A stretch of 64,000 nucleotides of DNA from an uncultured bacterium (GCA_947493945.1 CANLSR010000001.1:186001-250000); one strand, 5' to 3'; positions 25,743 through 35,363 are shown, numbered from the stretch's first letter. The notes: generated from the letters alone by a model not told the origin. Made by a program: numbers and translations.

Positions 25743-27031
25743 TGGCGACGCGCTCACCCCACGGCCCCGACCTCGACCCCGCGCTGCACCTCTCGGGCGA
25801 CGGCGGCACGCCCGACGGCGAGGCCCACCCACTCGACGCGCCGCGCACACCGCCAGCGGGCCGGGCCGAGCCCCGAGACCCCGCCGAGCGGGTGCAGGAG
25901 CGGCTGTGGTGGGCGGCGGCCGTCGTCTGGCGCCGCCGGTGGTGGGTCGTGGCGGCGACTGCGCTGGTCGCCGTGCTGGCGGTCTGGCTCACGCTCCAGA
26001 TCCCCGACCGCTACCGCGCCGAGACGCGCGTGCTGCTGCCCGACTCCGGATCGTCCGGCCTGACCGCCCTGTTGGGGCGCGGCTCGTCGGCCGCGGCGGC
26101 GCTGCTGGGCGGCGGGGGCGGCGGCGGCTACACGCGCTACCTCGCCATCCTGACGTCGCGCTCGGCCATGGAAGACGTGGTCGCGCGCTACGACCTCGTC
26201 CGACAGTACGAGACGGAGGACGAGCCGGACCCGCTGGCGGAGGCGGTCCGCGAGCTGTCCGACCGCACCGACTTCGACGTCAGCCTCGACTTCGACTACC
26301 TCGCCGTCCAGGTGCTGGACGAGGACCCGGCGCAGGCGGCCCAGATGGCCAACACGTTCGTCGAGATCCTCAACCGCGAGAACGTCGCGCTCAACCAGGA
26401 GAGCGCCTCCACCAACCGGGTGTACCTCGAACGGCGGCTGGAGCGCTCCCAGGCCGACCTGGACTCGCTCATGGCCGAGATGCAGGGGCTCCAGGAGCGG
26501 TACGGCGTGATCGAGCCCGAGTCCCAGAGCGCGGCGCTGATGGAGTCGCTCGGCGCCGCCAGCGCGTTGGTCGCCGAGGCCGAGGTGAACTACCAGATGC
26601 TGCGCTCCGAGTGGGGCGACGAAAACGAGCAGACGCGGACGGCGCAGGCGGGCCTGGCCGCCGCCCAGGCCCAACGCGACCGGCTCACCTCGGGCGCGGA
26701 CGCCGTGATGCCCGTCGCCGTGGGCCAGCTGCCGGCCGTGGGGCGGCGCTACGCCCAGCTCCAGCAGGGCATCATGCTCCAGGGCGCGATCCTGGAAGAG
26801 GTCCAGCCGCTCTACGAGCAGGCACTGCTCAACGAGCGCCGCCGCGCCGACGCCGTCCAGGTGATCGACCCGGCCGTGCCGCCCAAGAAAAAGGCCGAGC
26901 CTCGCCGGTCCCTGCTGGTGATCGCCGCGACGCTGTCGGGCCTGCTGATCGTGGTGCTGTCGGTGCTGGGCGCCGCCGCCGTGCGGCGCGTGGCGCCCGG
27001 CGTCGCAGCCCGCCTCCAGCAGCCGGTCTAG
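25742..27031 (+). CDS. Wzz-type polysaccharide chain-length/co-polymerase protein
   Basis: 429 residues. An N-terminal cytoplasmic tail precedes TM1 (WWVVAATALVAVLAVWLTL, about residues 68-86). The Wzz domain begins at RYRAETRVLLPDSG, a long periplasmic helical part is rich in Gln/Glu/Ala (coiled coil about 215-300), and PKKKAEPRRSLLVIAATLSGLLIVV is the usual proline-rich motif plus TM2. There is no Walker-type tyrosine kinase domain, so a separate kinase, if any, is elsewhere. It should set chain length and bridge to the outer-membrane exporter encoded just upstream. Confidence 0.9.
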   Translation: MATRSPHGPDLDPALHLSGDGGTPDGEAHPLDAPRTPPAGRAEPRDPAERVQERLWWAAAVVWRRRWWVVAATALVAVLAVWLTLQIPDRYRAETRVLLPDSGSSGLTALLGRGSSAAAALLGGGGGGGYTRYLAILTSRSAMEDVVARYDLVRQYETEDEPDPLAEAVRELSDRTDFDVSLDFDYLAVQVLDEDPAQAAQMANTFVEILNRENVALNQESASTNRVYLERRLERSQADLDSLMAEMQGLQERYGVIEPESQSAALMESLGAASALVAEAEVNYQMLRSEWGDENEQTRTAQAGLAAAQAQRDRLTSGADAVMPVAVGQLPAVGRRYAQLQQGIMLQGAILEEVQPLYEQALLNERRRADAVQVIDPAVPPKKKAEPRRSLLVIAATLSGLLIVVLSVLGAAAVRRVAPGVAARLQQPV

Positions 27032-27034
27032 GCC

Positions 27035-28465
27035 GTGGCGCTCGCGTCCCCCGGCTCGCCGGCCCCCGTCCGCACGGTGGAGCGCTGGGGGTACGCCGCG
27101 CTGGCGGGCGCGGTGGTGCTGTCGGCCGGGGCGTGGTGGCTCGGGGTGACGGGCGAGGTCCCGCTGCTCGCGCTGGCGCCGCCAGCGGCACTGCTGCTCG
27201 GGCTCGCCGTCGCGTCGGCGCCGCCGTCGCGGCCGCTCGCGCTCGCGGTCGTGGTCGGGTCCAGCGTGGCGCTGCTGGGCGGCGACCGGGGGGTGACGGC
27301 GGCCGAGGTCGTGTTCGGCGTGCTCGCCTACGGGTACCTCGTGCTGTGGACGGTCCGGGCCGTCGCGGCGCGCGAGGGCGTGCTCCGCTCGGGCACCGAC
27401 GTGGCCGCCGCCCTGTGGTGCACGCTGGGCATCGGCGGCGGCGTCGTGCTCGGGGCGCTGTTCGGCGCCGACCCGTACGACTTCCGGGCCGACCTCCAGG
27501 CCGCCCTCTTTTTCCCGTTCTACTTCCCGGTCAAAGAGGTGGTCCGGCGCCACGCCGTGGGCGCGCGGCTGGTCGGCGCGCTGGTTGTCGGGCTCGGCGT
27601 CGTGGCCGCCGTGATGACCGCGGTTCACGTCCGCGCCGCGCTGGCGGAGGCGACGGCCGTGTACGAGATCGTCGACGTCCGGGGCAGCGTGGGGCAGACC
27701 ATGATGGGCGCCTCGCTCGTGCTGTCGCTCGCCGCGCTCACGGTCGCGCGCCGGCGCCTGCTCGGGGTCGGGCTCCTCGTCGCCTTGGGCGTGACGCTGG
27801 GCGGCATCGTCATCGACAAGTCCCGCGCGTTGTGGGTGGCGCTGCTGCTGGCCGTGGTGCTCCTTGGCCTGCTGTCCCGCGGGTCGGAGAGGCGGCGCCT
27901 GGCGGTCGCGGCCGGCGGCGGGGCCGTCCTGCTAGTGGCCGCGGCGCTGGTGGTCCTGGGGCGCGACGCGCTGCTGATCGGCATCGGCGTCCTCAACCGC
28001 TTTTCTTCGCTGGGCGCCGCGGGCACCGACATCTCGCTCCTCAACCGGTTTGCCGAGAGCCGGGCCGCGTTCGCCCAGATCCTGGACAACCCGATCTTGG
28101 GCCACGGCTGGGGCGTCCAGATCACGTACTACAGCCCGCTCGGCGAGGGCACCCAGACGTGGGCGTTCCTGCACAACGGGTACCTCGCGCTGTGGCACAA
28201 GCTGGGGCTCTGGGGCCTGCTCCTGATGACCGGCGTGTGGTTCTCGACCGTCGTCCAAGGCGCCTGGACCTCGCGGACGGCGGCGCTCGACCGAGCCGAC
28301 CGGGCCGTCCTCAACGGGACGGTCGCCGTCTTGGCCGTGTTCGCGATCACGGCGATCACGTCCAACCCGTTCTCGCTCATGGACCAGATGCTGACGCTGG
28401 CGGTGCTGCTGGGGCTCGCGAACGGGATCGTCGAACGAGAGCGGGACCAGAGGGCCGCCCGGTGA
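27035..28465 (+). CDS. O-antigen polymerase/ligase family membrane protein
   Basis: 476 residues, about 11 membrane segments, from a GTG start at 27035 three bases after the previous stop. The Wzy_C/O-antigen ligase region is visible as a periplasmic loop with NPILGHGWGVQ and, after it, FLHNGYLALWHKLGLWGLLL; the HNxY-type signature is characteristic. It likely polymerises repeat units on the periplasmic side of the inner membrane. Within a Wzx/Wzz cluster the polymerase role is more likely than a lipid A ligase role, but sequence alone does not separate them. Its stop overlaps the flippase start (GTGA). Confidence 0.88.
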   Translation: MALASPGSPAPVRTVERWGYAALAGAVVLSAGAWWLGVTGEVPLLALAPPAALLLGLAVASAPPSRPLALAVVVGSSVALLGGDRGVTAAEVVFGVLAYGYLVLWTVRAVAAREGVLRSGTDVAAALWCTLGIGGGVVLGALFGADPYDFRADLQAALFFPFYFPVKEVVRRHAVGARLVGALVVGLGVVAAVMTAVHVRAALAEATAVYEIVDVRGSVGQTMMGASLVLSLAALTVARRRLLGVGLLVALGVTLGGIVIDKSRALWVALLLAVVLLGLLSRGSERRRLAVAAGGGAVLLVAAALVVLGRDALLIGIGVLNRFSSLGAAGTDISLLNRFAESRAAFAQILDNPILGHGWGVQITYYSPLGEGTQTWAFLHNGYLALWHKLGLWGLLLMTGVWFSTVVQGAWTSRTAALDRADRAVLNGTVAVLAVFAITAITSNPFSLMDQMLTLAVLLGLANGIVERERDQRAAR

Positions 28466-29880
28466 GCGCAGGCGAGCGGATCGTACGGAACGCGGCGGCC
28501 CTGACCGCCTCCCGGGCGGCGGCGATGGGGCTCAACTTCGTGGTGTGGGTGCACCTGGCCCGAGTGCTGGAGCCCGAGCGGATGGGGATCTTGGGCTTCG
28601 GGCTCTCCCTCGTCGGGTTCGTAGTGCTGGGCGTCACGCTGGGGTTCGACGCCGTGGGCACGCGCGAGGTCGCCCGGGCGCCGGACCGCGTCCCGGAGAT
28701 GGTGAGCGCGCTGGTCTCGCTCCGCCTGGCCCTGGCGGTCGCCGCGGCCGTGGCCTACGGGATCGGCGTGTGGGCGGCGCCAATCTCGGGGACGTACCGG
28801 GCGGTGCTGGCGGTGCTGGGGCTCCAGATCCTGGCCCGCGCCATCCGCCTCGACTGGGTCTACGTCGGCGTCGAGCGGATGGGGGTGGTGGCCGTCCGCG
28901 ACGTGGCGGCGGCGGCGCTGGCGGCGGCGGGCGCCTTGGTGCTCGTCCGCGACGCCGACGCGGTGGTGATGGCGGCGGCGCTGGTGGTGGCGGCCCCGCT
29001 GCTGGGCACGCTGGGCGTGTGGGCCGGCTACCGCCGCGACTTTGGGCGCCTCCGCCTGCGGGCCGACCGCGCGGCCTGGGTCACGCTGTTCCGCCCGGCG
29101 CTGCCGCTGGCGGCCTCGGCGGTCATGATCGAGGTGTACACCAACCTCGACACGTTGGTCCTGGAGGGGTTTCGGACCACGACCGAGGTCGGGTGGTACA
29201 GCGTGGCCTACAAGGCGGTGATGCTGGCGCTGGTGCCGGCGGCGGTGCTCAGCCAGGCGTTTTTCGCCCGGCTCTCCCAGGCCCTCGGCGACGCCGAGGC
29301 GATGCGCCAGCGCGGGGCGTCCTACGCCCGAGCGACGCTGGCCTTTGGCGTCCCCATCGCCCTGACGGGGCCGTGGCTGGCCGAGCCGGCGCTGGTCTGG
29401 CTCTACGGGGCGCCCTACGCGCCGGCCGCGCCCGCGCTCGCCCTGCTCTTAGTCAACGCCGGCGTGATCTACGTCAACATGTCGCTGGGCACGCCGCTGC
29501 TGGCGTGGGACCTCCAGACGCCCTACATGTGGATCGTCGCCAGCGGGGCCGTCGCCAACGTGGTCCTCAACCTGGCCCTGATCCCGCCATACGGAATCGC
29601 GGGCGCCGCGGCGGCGACGGTCGCCAGCGAGGCGGTGGTGCTGGTAGGATTGGTCCGCGTCTACCGCCGCGCGGTCGGGGCCATTCCGCTCGGGGCGCTC
29701 CTGCGGCCCGTCCCGGCCGCGCTCGCCGGCGCGCTCGGGCCGACGCTGTGGGGGCTCGGGCACGGCTGGCCCGTCGCGGCGACGGTCGCCGCCGGCGCCG
29801 CTGGCTACGGCGTGCTGGCGTGGGCCACCGGCGTCGTCGACCGCGAGGGCGCCCGGGCGTGGTGGCGGGCCCGGCGCTAG
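28462..29880 (+). CDS. Wzx-type polysaccharide flippase (oligosaccharide translocase)
   Basis: 472 residues, about 12-14 membrane helices. It starts at GTG 28462 inside the stop of the polymerase gene; the open frame upstream of this has no family similarity. The N-terminus reads VRNAAALTASRAAAMGLNFVVWVHLARVLEPERMGILGFG, a typical polysaccharide biosynthesis/MATE-like beginning. LPLAASAVMIEVYTNLDTLVLEGF and YSVAYKAVMLALVPAAVLSQAFF are also typical. It should move lipid-linked repeat units across the inner membrane for the polymerase. Confidence 0.92.
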   Translation: MSAGERIVRNAAALTASRAAAMGLNFVVWVHLARVLEPERMGILGFGLSLVGFVVLGVTLGFDAVGTREVARAPDRVPEMVSALVSLRLALAVAAAVAYGIGVWAAPISGTYRAVLAVLGLQILARAIRLDWVYVGVERMGVVAVRDVAAAALAAAGALVLVRDADAVVMAAALVVAAPLLGTLGVWAGYRRDFGRLRLRADRAAWVTLFRPALPLAASAVMIEVYTNLDTLVLEGFRTTTEVGWYSVAYKAVMLALVPAAVLSQAFFARLSQALGDAEAMRQRGASYARATLAFGVPIALTGPWLAEPALVWLYGAPYAPAAPALALLLVNAGVIYVNMSLGTPLLAWDLQTPYMWIVASGAVANVVLNLALIPPYGIAGAAAATVASEAVVLVGLVRVYRRAVGAIPLGALLRPVPAALAGALGPTLWGLGHGWPVAATVAAGAAGYGVLAWATGVVDREGARAWWRARR

Positions 29881-29919
29881 CCCACGGCCGGCCCGATCTT
29901 GGCCCCACGCCCCCGCCCC

Positions 29920-31044
29920 ATGCACCTCGCCTTCGTCTCCCAGTACGACCCCGCCGACCTCGCGTCGTACTCCGGCATCCCCCACCACATGGTCCGCGCG
30001 CTCCGCCAGCGGGTCGACCGGCTGAGCGTCGTGGCGCCGCTGGCGGCGGGCAACCGCGTCGCCGGGCGGCTCGCCAAGCTGCGCCACCGGGTCCGCGGCG
30101 AGGGGTACAGCCGCCAGCACACGCCCGCCGCCGCCCGCGCGCTCTCCGAGTCCGCCGCGGAGGCCGTGCGCGCCCTCCGCCCCGACGCCGTGCTGACGCC
30201 GAGCACGCTGCCGCTCTACAGCCTCGACGTGGACTGCCCGACGGCCTGCTGGCCCGACGCCACGTTCGAGGCCAACCTCTTGTTCTACCCGGACTTTTCC
30301 ATCCTTTCCGACGCACACATCGTCGAGGCCCACGACGTCGAGCGGCAGGCGCTCTCCAACGCCACGCTCGCCCTGTTCGCCGCCCGGTACGCCGCCGACT
30401 CGGCCTCGGGCTACTACGGCGTCCCCGAAGCGGCGGTCCACGTGGTGCCTTACGGCGCCAACCTCGGCCGCGCGCCCGACGACGTCGAGGCCGGGCTGGC
30501 GGCGCGGCCCGACGGCGAGTGCCGGCTGCTCTATGTCGGCAGCGGCTGGGTGCGCAAGGGTGGCGACGTGGCATTGCGGGTGGCCGAGGAGATGACCGCC
30601 GCCGGCCTCCCCACGACGCTGACCGTGGCCGGCCCGCCGCCGCCGGTCCGACACCCTTTGCTGCGCGTGACCGGGTTCTTGCGGAAGGACGTCCCGGTCG
30701 AACGCGACCGGCTGCGGCGGCTCTTGGCCGAGAGCCACGTTCTCTGTATGCCCGTCCGCGCCGAGGACTACGGCTGCGTGTTCGCCGAGGCCGCCGCGTT
30801 CGGGCTCCCCAGCGTCGCCACGCGCGTGGGCGGCGTGCCGTCGGCCGTGGCCGATGGCGAGAGCGGGCTGCTGGTCCCGCCGCGCTCCCGCCCCCAGGAC
30901 ATCGCGGCCCAGGTCATGGACCTCCTGGCCGACGCCGAGCGCTACCGCCAGCTGTGCCGGTCGGCGCGCGGCTGGTACGAGCGCGTCGGCAACTGGGACG
31001 TCGCGGCCGACCGCGTCGTGGGCCTGTTCGGCGAGGTGGCCTGA
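29920..31044 (+). CDS. Glycosyltransferase, family 4 type
   Basis: 374 residues from ATG 29920; the alternative TTG at 29899 only adds a proline-rich tail. GT-B fold: N-terminal MHLAFVSQYDPADLASYSG, linker AVHVVPYGANLGR, and C-terminal donor-binding half with LLYVGSGWVRKGGDVALRV, LCMPVRAEDYGCVFAEAAAFGLPSVATRVGGVPSAV, the EX7E-type region of GT4 enzymes. It adds one sugar of the repeat unit in the cytoplasm; donor and linkage cannot be read from sequence. The stop overlaps the next start by one base (TGATG). Confidence 0.9.
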   Translation: MHLAFVSQYDPADLASYSGIPHHMVRALRQRVDRLSVVAPLAAGNRVAGRLAKLRHRVRGEGYSRQHTPAAARALSESAAEAVRALRPDAVLTPSTLPLYSLDVDCPTACWPDATFEANLLFYPDFSILSDAHIVEAHDVERQALSNATLALFAARYAADSASGYYGVPEAAVHVVPYGANLGRAPDDVEAGLAARPDGECRLLYVGSGWVRKGGDVALRVAEEMTAAGLPTTLTVAGPPPPVRHPLLRVTGFLRKDVPVERDRLRRLLAESHVLCMPVRAEDYGCVFAEAAAFGLPSVATRVGGVPSAVADGESGLLVPPRSRPQDIAAQVMDLLADAERYRQLCRSARGWYERVGNWDVAADRVVGLFGEVA

Positions 31045-32207
31045 TGCGTCTGCTCGTGGTCGAACCCTACGTCGGGGGGCATCAAGCGGTGTACGCCCGG
31101 CACGTGGTCGAAGGCTGGGCGCGACGTGGGGCACCGGGCGCGCTGGTGCTGGCCGGGCAAGGCGCCCTGCTGGCGGACGTCGCCGGCGTGACGGAGGCGG
31201 CCGGCGCTGAGACGGCGGAGATCCACCCCCGTGAGGTGATGCCGCCCCAGACCGGGCTCGCCAACGCGCTCGGGCGGGGCCGGATGGCGCCCCTCCGGCG
31301 GTTGGTGCGCGCGCACCAACCGGACCGGGTGCTGCTGATGAGCTTCGAACATCTGGTTGGACCTCTAGCCCGACGCGCACGGCTACCGGGACGTCCGCCA
31401 CTCGGTGCCCTCGCCTTCCACACCGGCGCCGACCTGCCGCGCACCGCCCGGACGGCCGCGCGCGACGTGATGCTCCGCGCCGCGCTCCGCCACCCCGACC
31501 TCGCCACGCTCTACACCGTCGACCCGTCGGCGCCGCCGCGCATCCGGGCGCTGGGCACGCGCGCCGATGTGGTGGCCGTTCCCGACCCCATCCCCGACCC
31601 ATTGCCGACGCCGTCCGCCAGCGACACCCGAGCGGCGTGGGGCGTCGGTCCAGGGCGCCGGCTGGCGGTGCTCCTGGGCACGCTGGACGGGCGCAAGGGC
31701 GCGGCGGTGCTGCTCGACGCGCTCCTGCTGCTCCCCAACGACGCCGGCCGCCGGCTGGCGGTCGTGATGGCCGGGCGCGTCGCGGAGCCGATGCAGCAGA
31801 CCGTGGCCCAGGGGCTCGCCCGCGTCCGGTCCGAAACGGCCGTGCAGATCGTCCACCGGCCCGGGTTCGTGAGCGACGCCGACCTCGCCGCGCTCACCGC
31901 CGCGGCCGACGTCGTGCTGCTGCCATACCCCGGACAGATCGGGTCCAGCGGCTTCCTGATGGCCGCCGCCGCCGCCGGCACGCCGGTGCTGACCCAGCGC
32001 ACCGGCCTCATGGGCCAGCTTACCCAGACGCACGGGCTGGGACAAACCACCGACACAGGCTCCGCCCCGGCCGTCGCCGCCAGCCTCGCGCGCGCCATCG
32101 ACAACCCCGGCGCGGACTTCCAGCCGTCGCTCGCCCAGGCGTTCGCCGAGGCCCACACGCCGGCCGCGTTCGCCGACGCCTTGCTCGGCCCCATCTTTGG
32201 CCCATGA
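31044..32207 (+). CDS. Glycosyltransferase-like protein, GT-B fold
   Basis: 387 residues. N-terminal MRLLVVEPYVGGHQAVYARHVVEGW and C-terminal LAVLLGTLDGRKGAAVLLDALLLL, VLLPYPGQIGSSGFLMAAAAAGTPVLTQRTGLMGQL show a GT-B enzyme, more divergent than its neighbours. The usual Glu pair is replaced by SSGFLMAAAAAG, so the catalytic pattern is atypical. It overlaps the following gene by four bases (ATGA). Acceptor and donor are unknown. Confidence 0.85.
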   Translation: MRLLVVEPYVGGHQAVYARHVVEGWARRGAPGALVLAGQGALLADVAGVTEAAGAETAEIHPREVMPPQTGLANALGRGRMAPLRRLVRAHQPDRVLLMSFEHLVGPLARRARLPGRPPLGALAFHTGADLPRTARTAARDVMLRAALRHPDLATLYTVDPSAPPRIRALGTRADVVAVPDPIPDPLPTPSASDTRAAWGVGPGRRLAVLLGTLDGRKGAAVLLDALLLLPNDAGRRLAVVMAGRVAEPMQQTVAQGLARVRSETAVQIVHRPGFVSDADLAALTAAADVVLLPYPGQIGSSGFLMAAAAAGTPVLTQRTGLMGQLTQTHGLGQTTDTGSAPAVAASLARAIDNPGADFQPSLAQAFAEAHTPAAFADALLGPIFGP

Positions 32208-33406
32208 TCCGACACGTCTGCGTCCAGTGGCCTCGGTTGGGGCCGTACCACCTGGCCCGGCTGGGCGCGCTCCACCGCCGGCTCGCACGCGAAAGAGTCG
32301 CGCTGACGGCGCTGGAGACCGCCAGTGGAGACACGACGTACGGATGGCGAGAGGAGGCCGGCGCGCTTCCGTTTGAGCGAGTCTGCGCCCTGCCCGGCCG
32401 GGCGCTGGAGACGGTTCGCCCGGCCGAAACGTGGTCGGCGGTGACGGCCGCGCTCGACCGCATCGACGCCGACGCGGTCGCGATCACCAGCTACAGCACG
32501 CCCGACGCCCAGGCCGCGCTGGCGTGGTGCCGACGCCGACGGTGCCCGGCCGTGGTGATGTTCGACAGCCGGGCCGAGGACGCCGCGCGGAGCCGCCCAC
32601 GCGAGGCCGTCAAGCGGGCGCTCGTCCAGAGCTACGACGCCGCGCTCGTGGCCGGTACGCCCCAGGCCGCCTACCTCGCGTCGCTGGGGATGCCGCCGTC
32701 GCACACCTTCCGCCCCGTCGACGTGGTGGACAACGCGCGGTTTGCGTGCCCGCCCGAGCGCACCGGCAATCCGCCGACGGTGCTCAGCGTGAACCGGTTT
32801 GTGGAGCGGAAAAACGTGGCGACGCTGATCCGGGCGTACGGTCGGTTTCGGCGCGACGGCGGGCCGGCGTGGCCGCTGGTGCTCGTCGGCGACGGGCCCG
32901 AGCGGGCCGCGCTCCACGCGCTGGCGGCGAGCGAGGGCGTGCCCGACGTCCAGTTCCCCGGCTTCCTCCAGGTCGAGCGCCTGCCGGCGGTCTACGCCCA
33001 GGCCGGCGTCTACGTCCACCCCGCCGCCGCCGACCCGTGGGGCCTGGTCGTCAACGAGGCGATGGCGGCGGGCCGACCCGTGCTGGTCTCGACCGGCGCC
33101 GGCTGCGCGCCCGACCTGGTGCGCGGCAACGGCTGGACGTTCAGCCCGGACGCGCCCGACGCGCTGGCGGCCCTGCTCGGCCGCGTCGCCGCGCTCGCGC
33201 CCGACGCCCGCGCCGACCTCGGCCGCCAGTCGCAGGCCGTCATCGCCGGCTACTCGCTGGACGCCTTTGCCGAGGGCCTGTGGCGCGCCGTCCAGGCCGG
33301 CCAGAGTCGTGCCGACCGTCCGCTCAGTCTGGCAGCGTGCGCCGTCTTGGGCGCCCTGCGGCTGACCGCCCGCCGCCACCAGTCCTTCCACACCGTCGAT
33401 GCCTAA
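32204..33406 (+). CDS. Glycosyltransferase, family 4 type
   Basis: 400 residues. GT-B fold with VLSVNRFVERKNVATLIRAY, PLVLVGDGPERAALHALA, VQFPGFLQVERLPAVYAQAGVYVHPA and DPWGLVVNEAMAAGRPVLVSTGAGC, the classic GT4 donor site with its EX7E region. The N-terminal half (HVCVQWPRLGPYHLARL) resembles acceptor domains that begin by locating a partner sugar-lipid. It overlaps both neighbours, four bases upstream and eight downstream, so the four transferases are tightly coupled. Confidence 0.91.
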   Translation: MIRHVCVQWPRLGPYHLARLGALHRRLARERVALTALETASGDTTYGWREEAGALPFERVCALPGRALETVRPAETWSAVTAALDRIDADAVAITSYSTPDAQAALAWCRRRRCPAVVMFDSRAEDAARSRPREAVKRALVQSYDAALVAGTPQAAYLASLGMPPSHTFRPVDVVDNARFACPPERTGNPPTVLSVNRFVERKNVATLIRAYGRFRRDGGPAWPLVLVGDGPERAALHALAASEGVPDVQFPGFLQVERLPAVYAQAGVYVHPAAADPWGLVVNEAMAAGRPVLVSTGAGCAPDLVRGNGWTFSPDAPDALAALLGRVAALAPDARADLGRQSQAVIAGYSLDAFAEGLWRAVQAGQSRADRPLSLAACAVLGALRLTARRHQSFHTVDA

Positions 33407-34517
33407 GCGCCCCGTCGTCGTGCTCGGCCGGTTTCCGCCGCCCATCGACGGCCAGTCGCTGGCGACGGCGCGGTCGGCCGAGTTTCTGGAGGCGGCCCGT
33501 CCGGTGGTCCGGATCAACACCGAGCCGCCGGGTCCGCTCCTCCGCCACCCCGATCCCGCGTTCAGCCTGGGGCGGACGGCCCATTTCATCCGGACCAGCC
33601 GCCGAATCCGCCGCGCGCTGGCGCAAGCACCCGACGCCCCGGTGGTGTGGCACGCCGCCTCGCCGTCGACGCTGGGGCACTGGCGCGACGTGCTGACGAC
33701 GCTCCCCGCGCTCGGCGCCTCGCGCCCGGTCTACGCCGTGCTCCACCGCGGGACGTTCCACGAGCTGACGCGCTCGGCCGTCACTCGGCCGACGGCCGCG
33801 CTCCTGGCCCGGCGGGTGACGGCGGTCGTGGTCCAGAGTCAGACCCTGGCCGACCGCCTGGACGGGTGGGTCGAGGCCGGCCGGCGCGTCGTGATCCCCA
33901 ACACCGTAGATCACGCGCTCGACGTCCCAGCCGAGCAGGCGCGGGCGCGCATCGTGGCGGGGCCAAGCGACCCGCTCCGTCTCTTGTTCTTGAGCAACAT
34001 GATCCGAGAGAAGGGCTACATCGACGTGCTAGAGGCCGCTGTTCTTCTCTACGAGCGCGGCGTCTCGTTTCGGCTCGACATGGCCGGCAACTGGTCGTCG
34101 GCTGCGGATCAGGCCGCATTCCAGGCCCGGGTCGAGAGCGCGGGGCTGGCGGGCACCGTCCACCACCACGGCGGAGTGGCCGACCGCGAGCACGCCCGGC
34201 GGCTCCACCTGGCCGCCGACGTGTTCGTGCTCCCGACGACGCACCCGAGCGAGACCCAGCCCATCGCGATGGTCGAGGCGCTGGCGGCCGGCTCGGCCGT
34301 CGTGGCGACCGACCGGGACGTGCTCCGGGACCTGCTCGGCAGTCCAGCGCCGGGCGCGCTCGTCCCGGGCCACGCGCCCCGCGCCATCGCCGACGCCGTG
34401 GCCGGGCTCGCCGAGCCCAGTCGCTGGCGGGCCGCGGCGACGGCCGCCCGCGCTCGGTTCGAGCGCGCGTTCGCGCCCGCGGTCGTCGGCCGCCAGTGGG
34501 TCGCGCTCGTCGGCTAG
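33399..34517 (+). CDS. Glycosyltransferase, family 4 type
   Basis: 372 residues. N-terminal VVVLGRFPPPIDGQSLATAR is typical of a subset of capsule/EPS GT4 enzymes; the donor half has LRLLFLSNMIREKGYIDVLEAA, VHHHGGVADREHARRLHLAADVFVLPT and SETQPIAMVEALAAGSAVVATD. The start ATG lies inside the end of the previous gene. The stop is followed by the methyltransferase after 24 bases. A TAGATTGG octamer overlapping its stop codon could be a promoter element for that downstream gene. Confidence 0.91.
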   Translation: MPKRPVVVLGRFPPPIDGQSLATARSAEFLEAARPVVRINTEPPGPLLRHPDPAFSLGRTAHFIRTSRRIRRALAQAPDAPVVWHAASPSTLGHWRDVLTTLPALGASRPVYAVLHRGTFHELTRSAVTRPTAALLARRVTAVVVQSQTLADRLDGWVEAGRRVVIPNTVDHALDVPAEQARARIVAGPSDPLRLLFLSNMIREKGYIDVLEAAVLLYERGVSFRLDMAGNWSSAADQAAFQARVESAGLAGTVHHHGGVADREHARRLHLAADVFVLPTTHPSETQPIAMVEALAAGSAVVATDRDVLRDLLGSPAPGALVPGHAPRAIADAVAGLAEPSRWRAAATAARARFERAFAPAVVGRQWVALVG

Positions 34518-34541
34518 ATTGGCGCGCCTCCCTCCGCCCCC

Positions 34542-35324
34542 ATGAACGCCCTCCAGGACCGTGTCGACCGCGAGCGGATCGCCCACACCGAGGACGACGT
34601 GCTGGGCCGCAGCGCCGAGCTCAAGGACCGCTTTTCCCACATCTGGCGCTACCCCTCGCTCCGCCGGCTGCTCGGCCAGCTTGAGGCCCACCTCGACGCC
34701 GCGGCCGGCCAGCGCGTGCTCGACCTCGGATGCGGGCGCGGCGAGCGGAGCGTGGACCTGCTCCGGCGCGGGGCGACGGTCGACGGCATCGACATCTCGG
34801 AGGTCTACACCGACCGGGCGGAGGCCGCCGCCCGAGCGGCCGGCTTCGACGACGGTCAGTTCGCGTTCGTCGCCGGCGACGCCCACGCGCTGCCCTACGC
34901 CGACGCCACGTTCGACCTAGTCGTCGGCGATGGGATCCTGCACCACCTCGACCTCGACGTGGCGCTGGGCGAACTCCACCGGGTGCTCAAGCCCGGTGGC
35001 CGCGCCCTGTTCCGCGAGCCGCTGCTCGACAACCCGCTCCTCAAAGTATTCCGCACGCTGACCCCCAAGGCGCGGACCGACGACGAGCTGCCTCTGAGCG
35101 CGGGCGACCTGGACCGGATCGCAGGCTCGGGCCGGTGGCGCGTCGAGAGCGCCTACTGCGGGCTCTTGAGCGCGCCCGTCGCCGTGGTGACCTCGTTCGT
35201 GCTCCGGCCGTGGCCCAACAACGTCCTGCTCCGGCTGGCCGACCGGGCGGAGCGCGCGCTCGCCGGCCGTCACGCGCTCGACCCGTGGCACCAGTACGTG
35301 CTGCTCGACCTCGTCCGCCGCTGA
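34542..35324 (+). CDS. SAM-dependent class I methyltransferase
   Basis: 260 residues. Rossmann-fold methyltransferase: motif I VLDLGCGRGERSVDLL (about residues 62-77), motif II acidic residue in VDGIDIS, DAHALPYADATFDLVVGDGILHHL and LHRVLKPGGRALFREPL. It belongs to the UbiE/methyltransferase-11 group. As last gene of the plus-strand polysaccharide cluster it may methylate a sugar of the repeat unit or cap the chain (inference). It faces a minus-strand glycosyltransferase with 39 bp between the stops; that gap contains CCGCTGGCGG but no clear terminator. Confidence 0.9.
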   Translation: MNALQDRVDRERIAHTEDDVLGRSAELKDRFSHIWRYPSLRRLLGQLEAHLDAAAGQRVLDLGCGRGERSVDLLRRGATVDGIDISEVYTDRAEAAARAAGFDDGQFAFVAGDAHALPYADATFDLVVGDGILHHLDLDVALGELHRVLKPGGRALFREPLLDNPLLKVFRTLTPKARTDDELPLSAGDLDRIAGSGRWRVESAYCGLLSAPVAVVTSFVLRPWPNNVLLRLADRAERALAGRHALDPWHQYVLLDLVRR

Positions 35325-35363
35325 CGAGCGACGCGCCACCCGCTGGCGGTCCGCGCCGGCCCC

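Noticed and set aside
23760..25850. Extension of the ispE frame far upstream
   Set aside because: The frame stays open by composition only and runs antisense through the SLBB gene; IspE similarity begins at the GTG at 23759.
28377..28661. Small minus-strand frames inside the polysaccharide cluster
   Set aside because: All lie antisense to confidently assigned transporters and transferases and show no family similarity.
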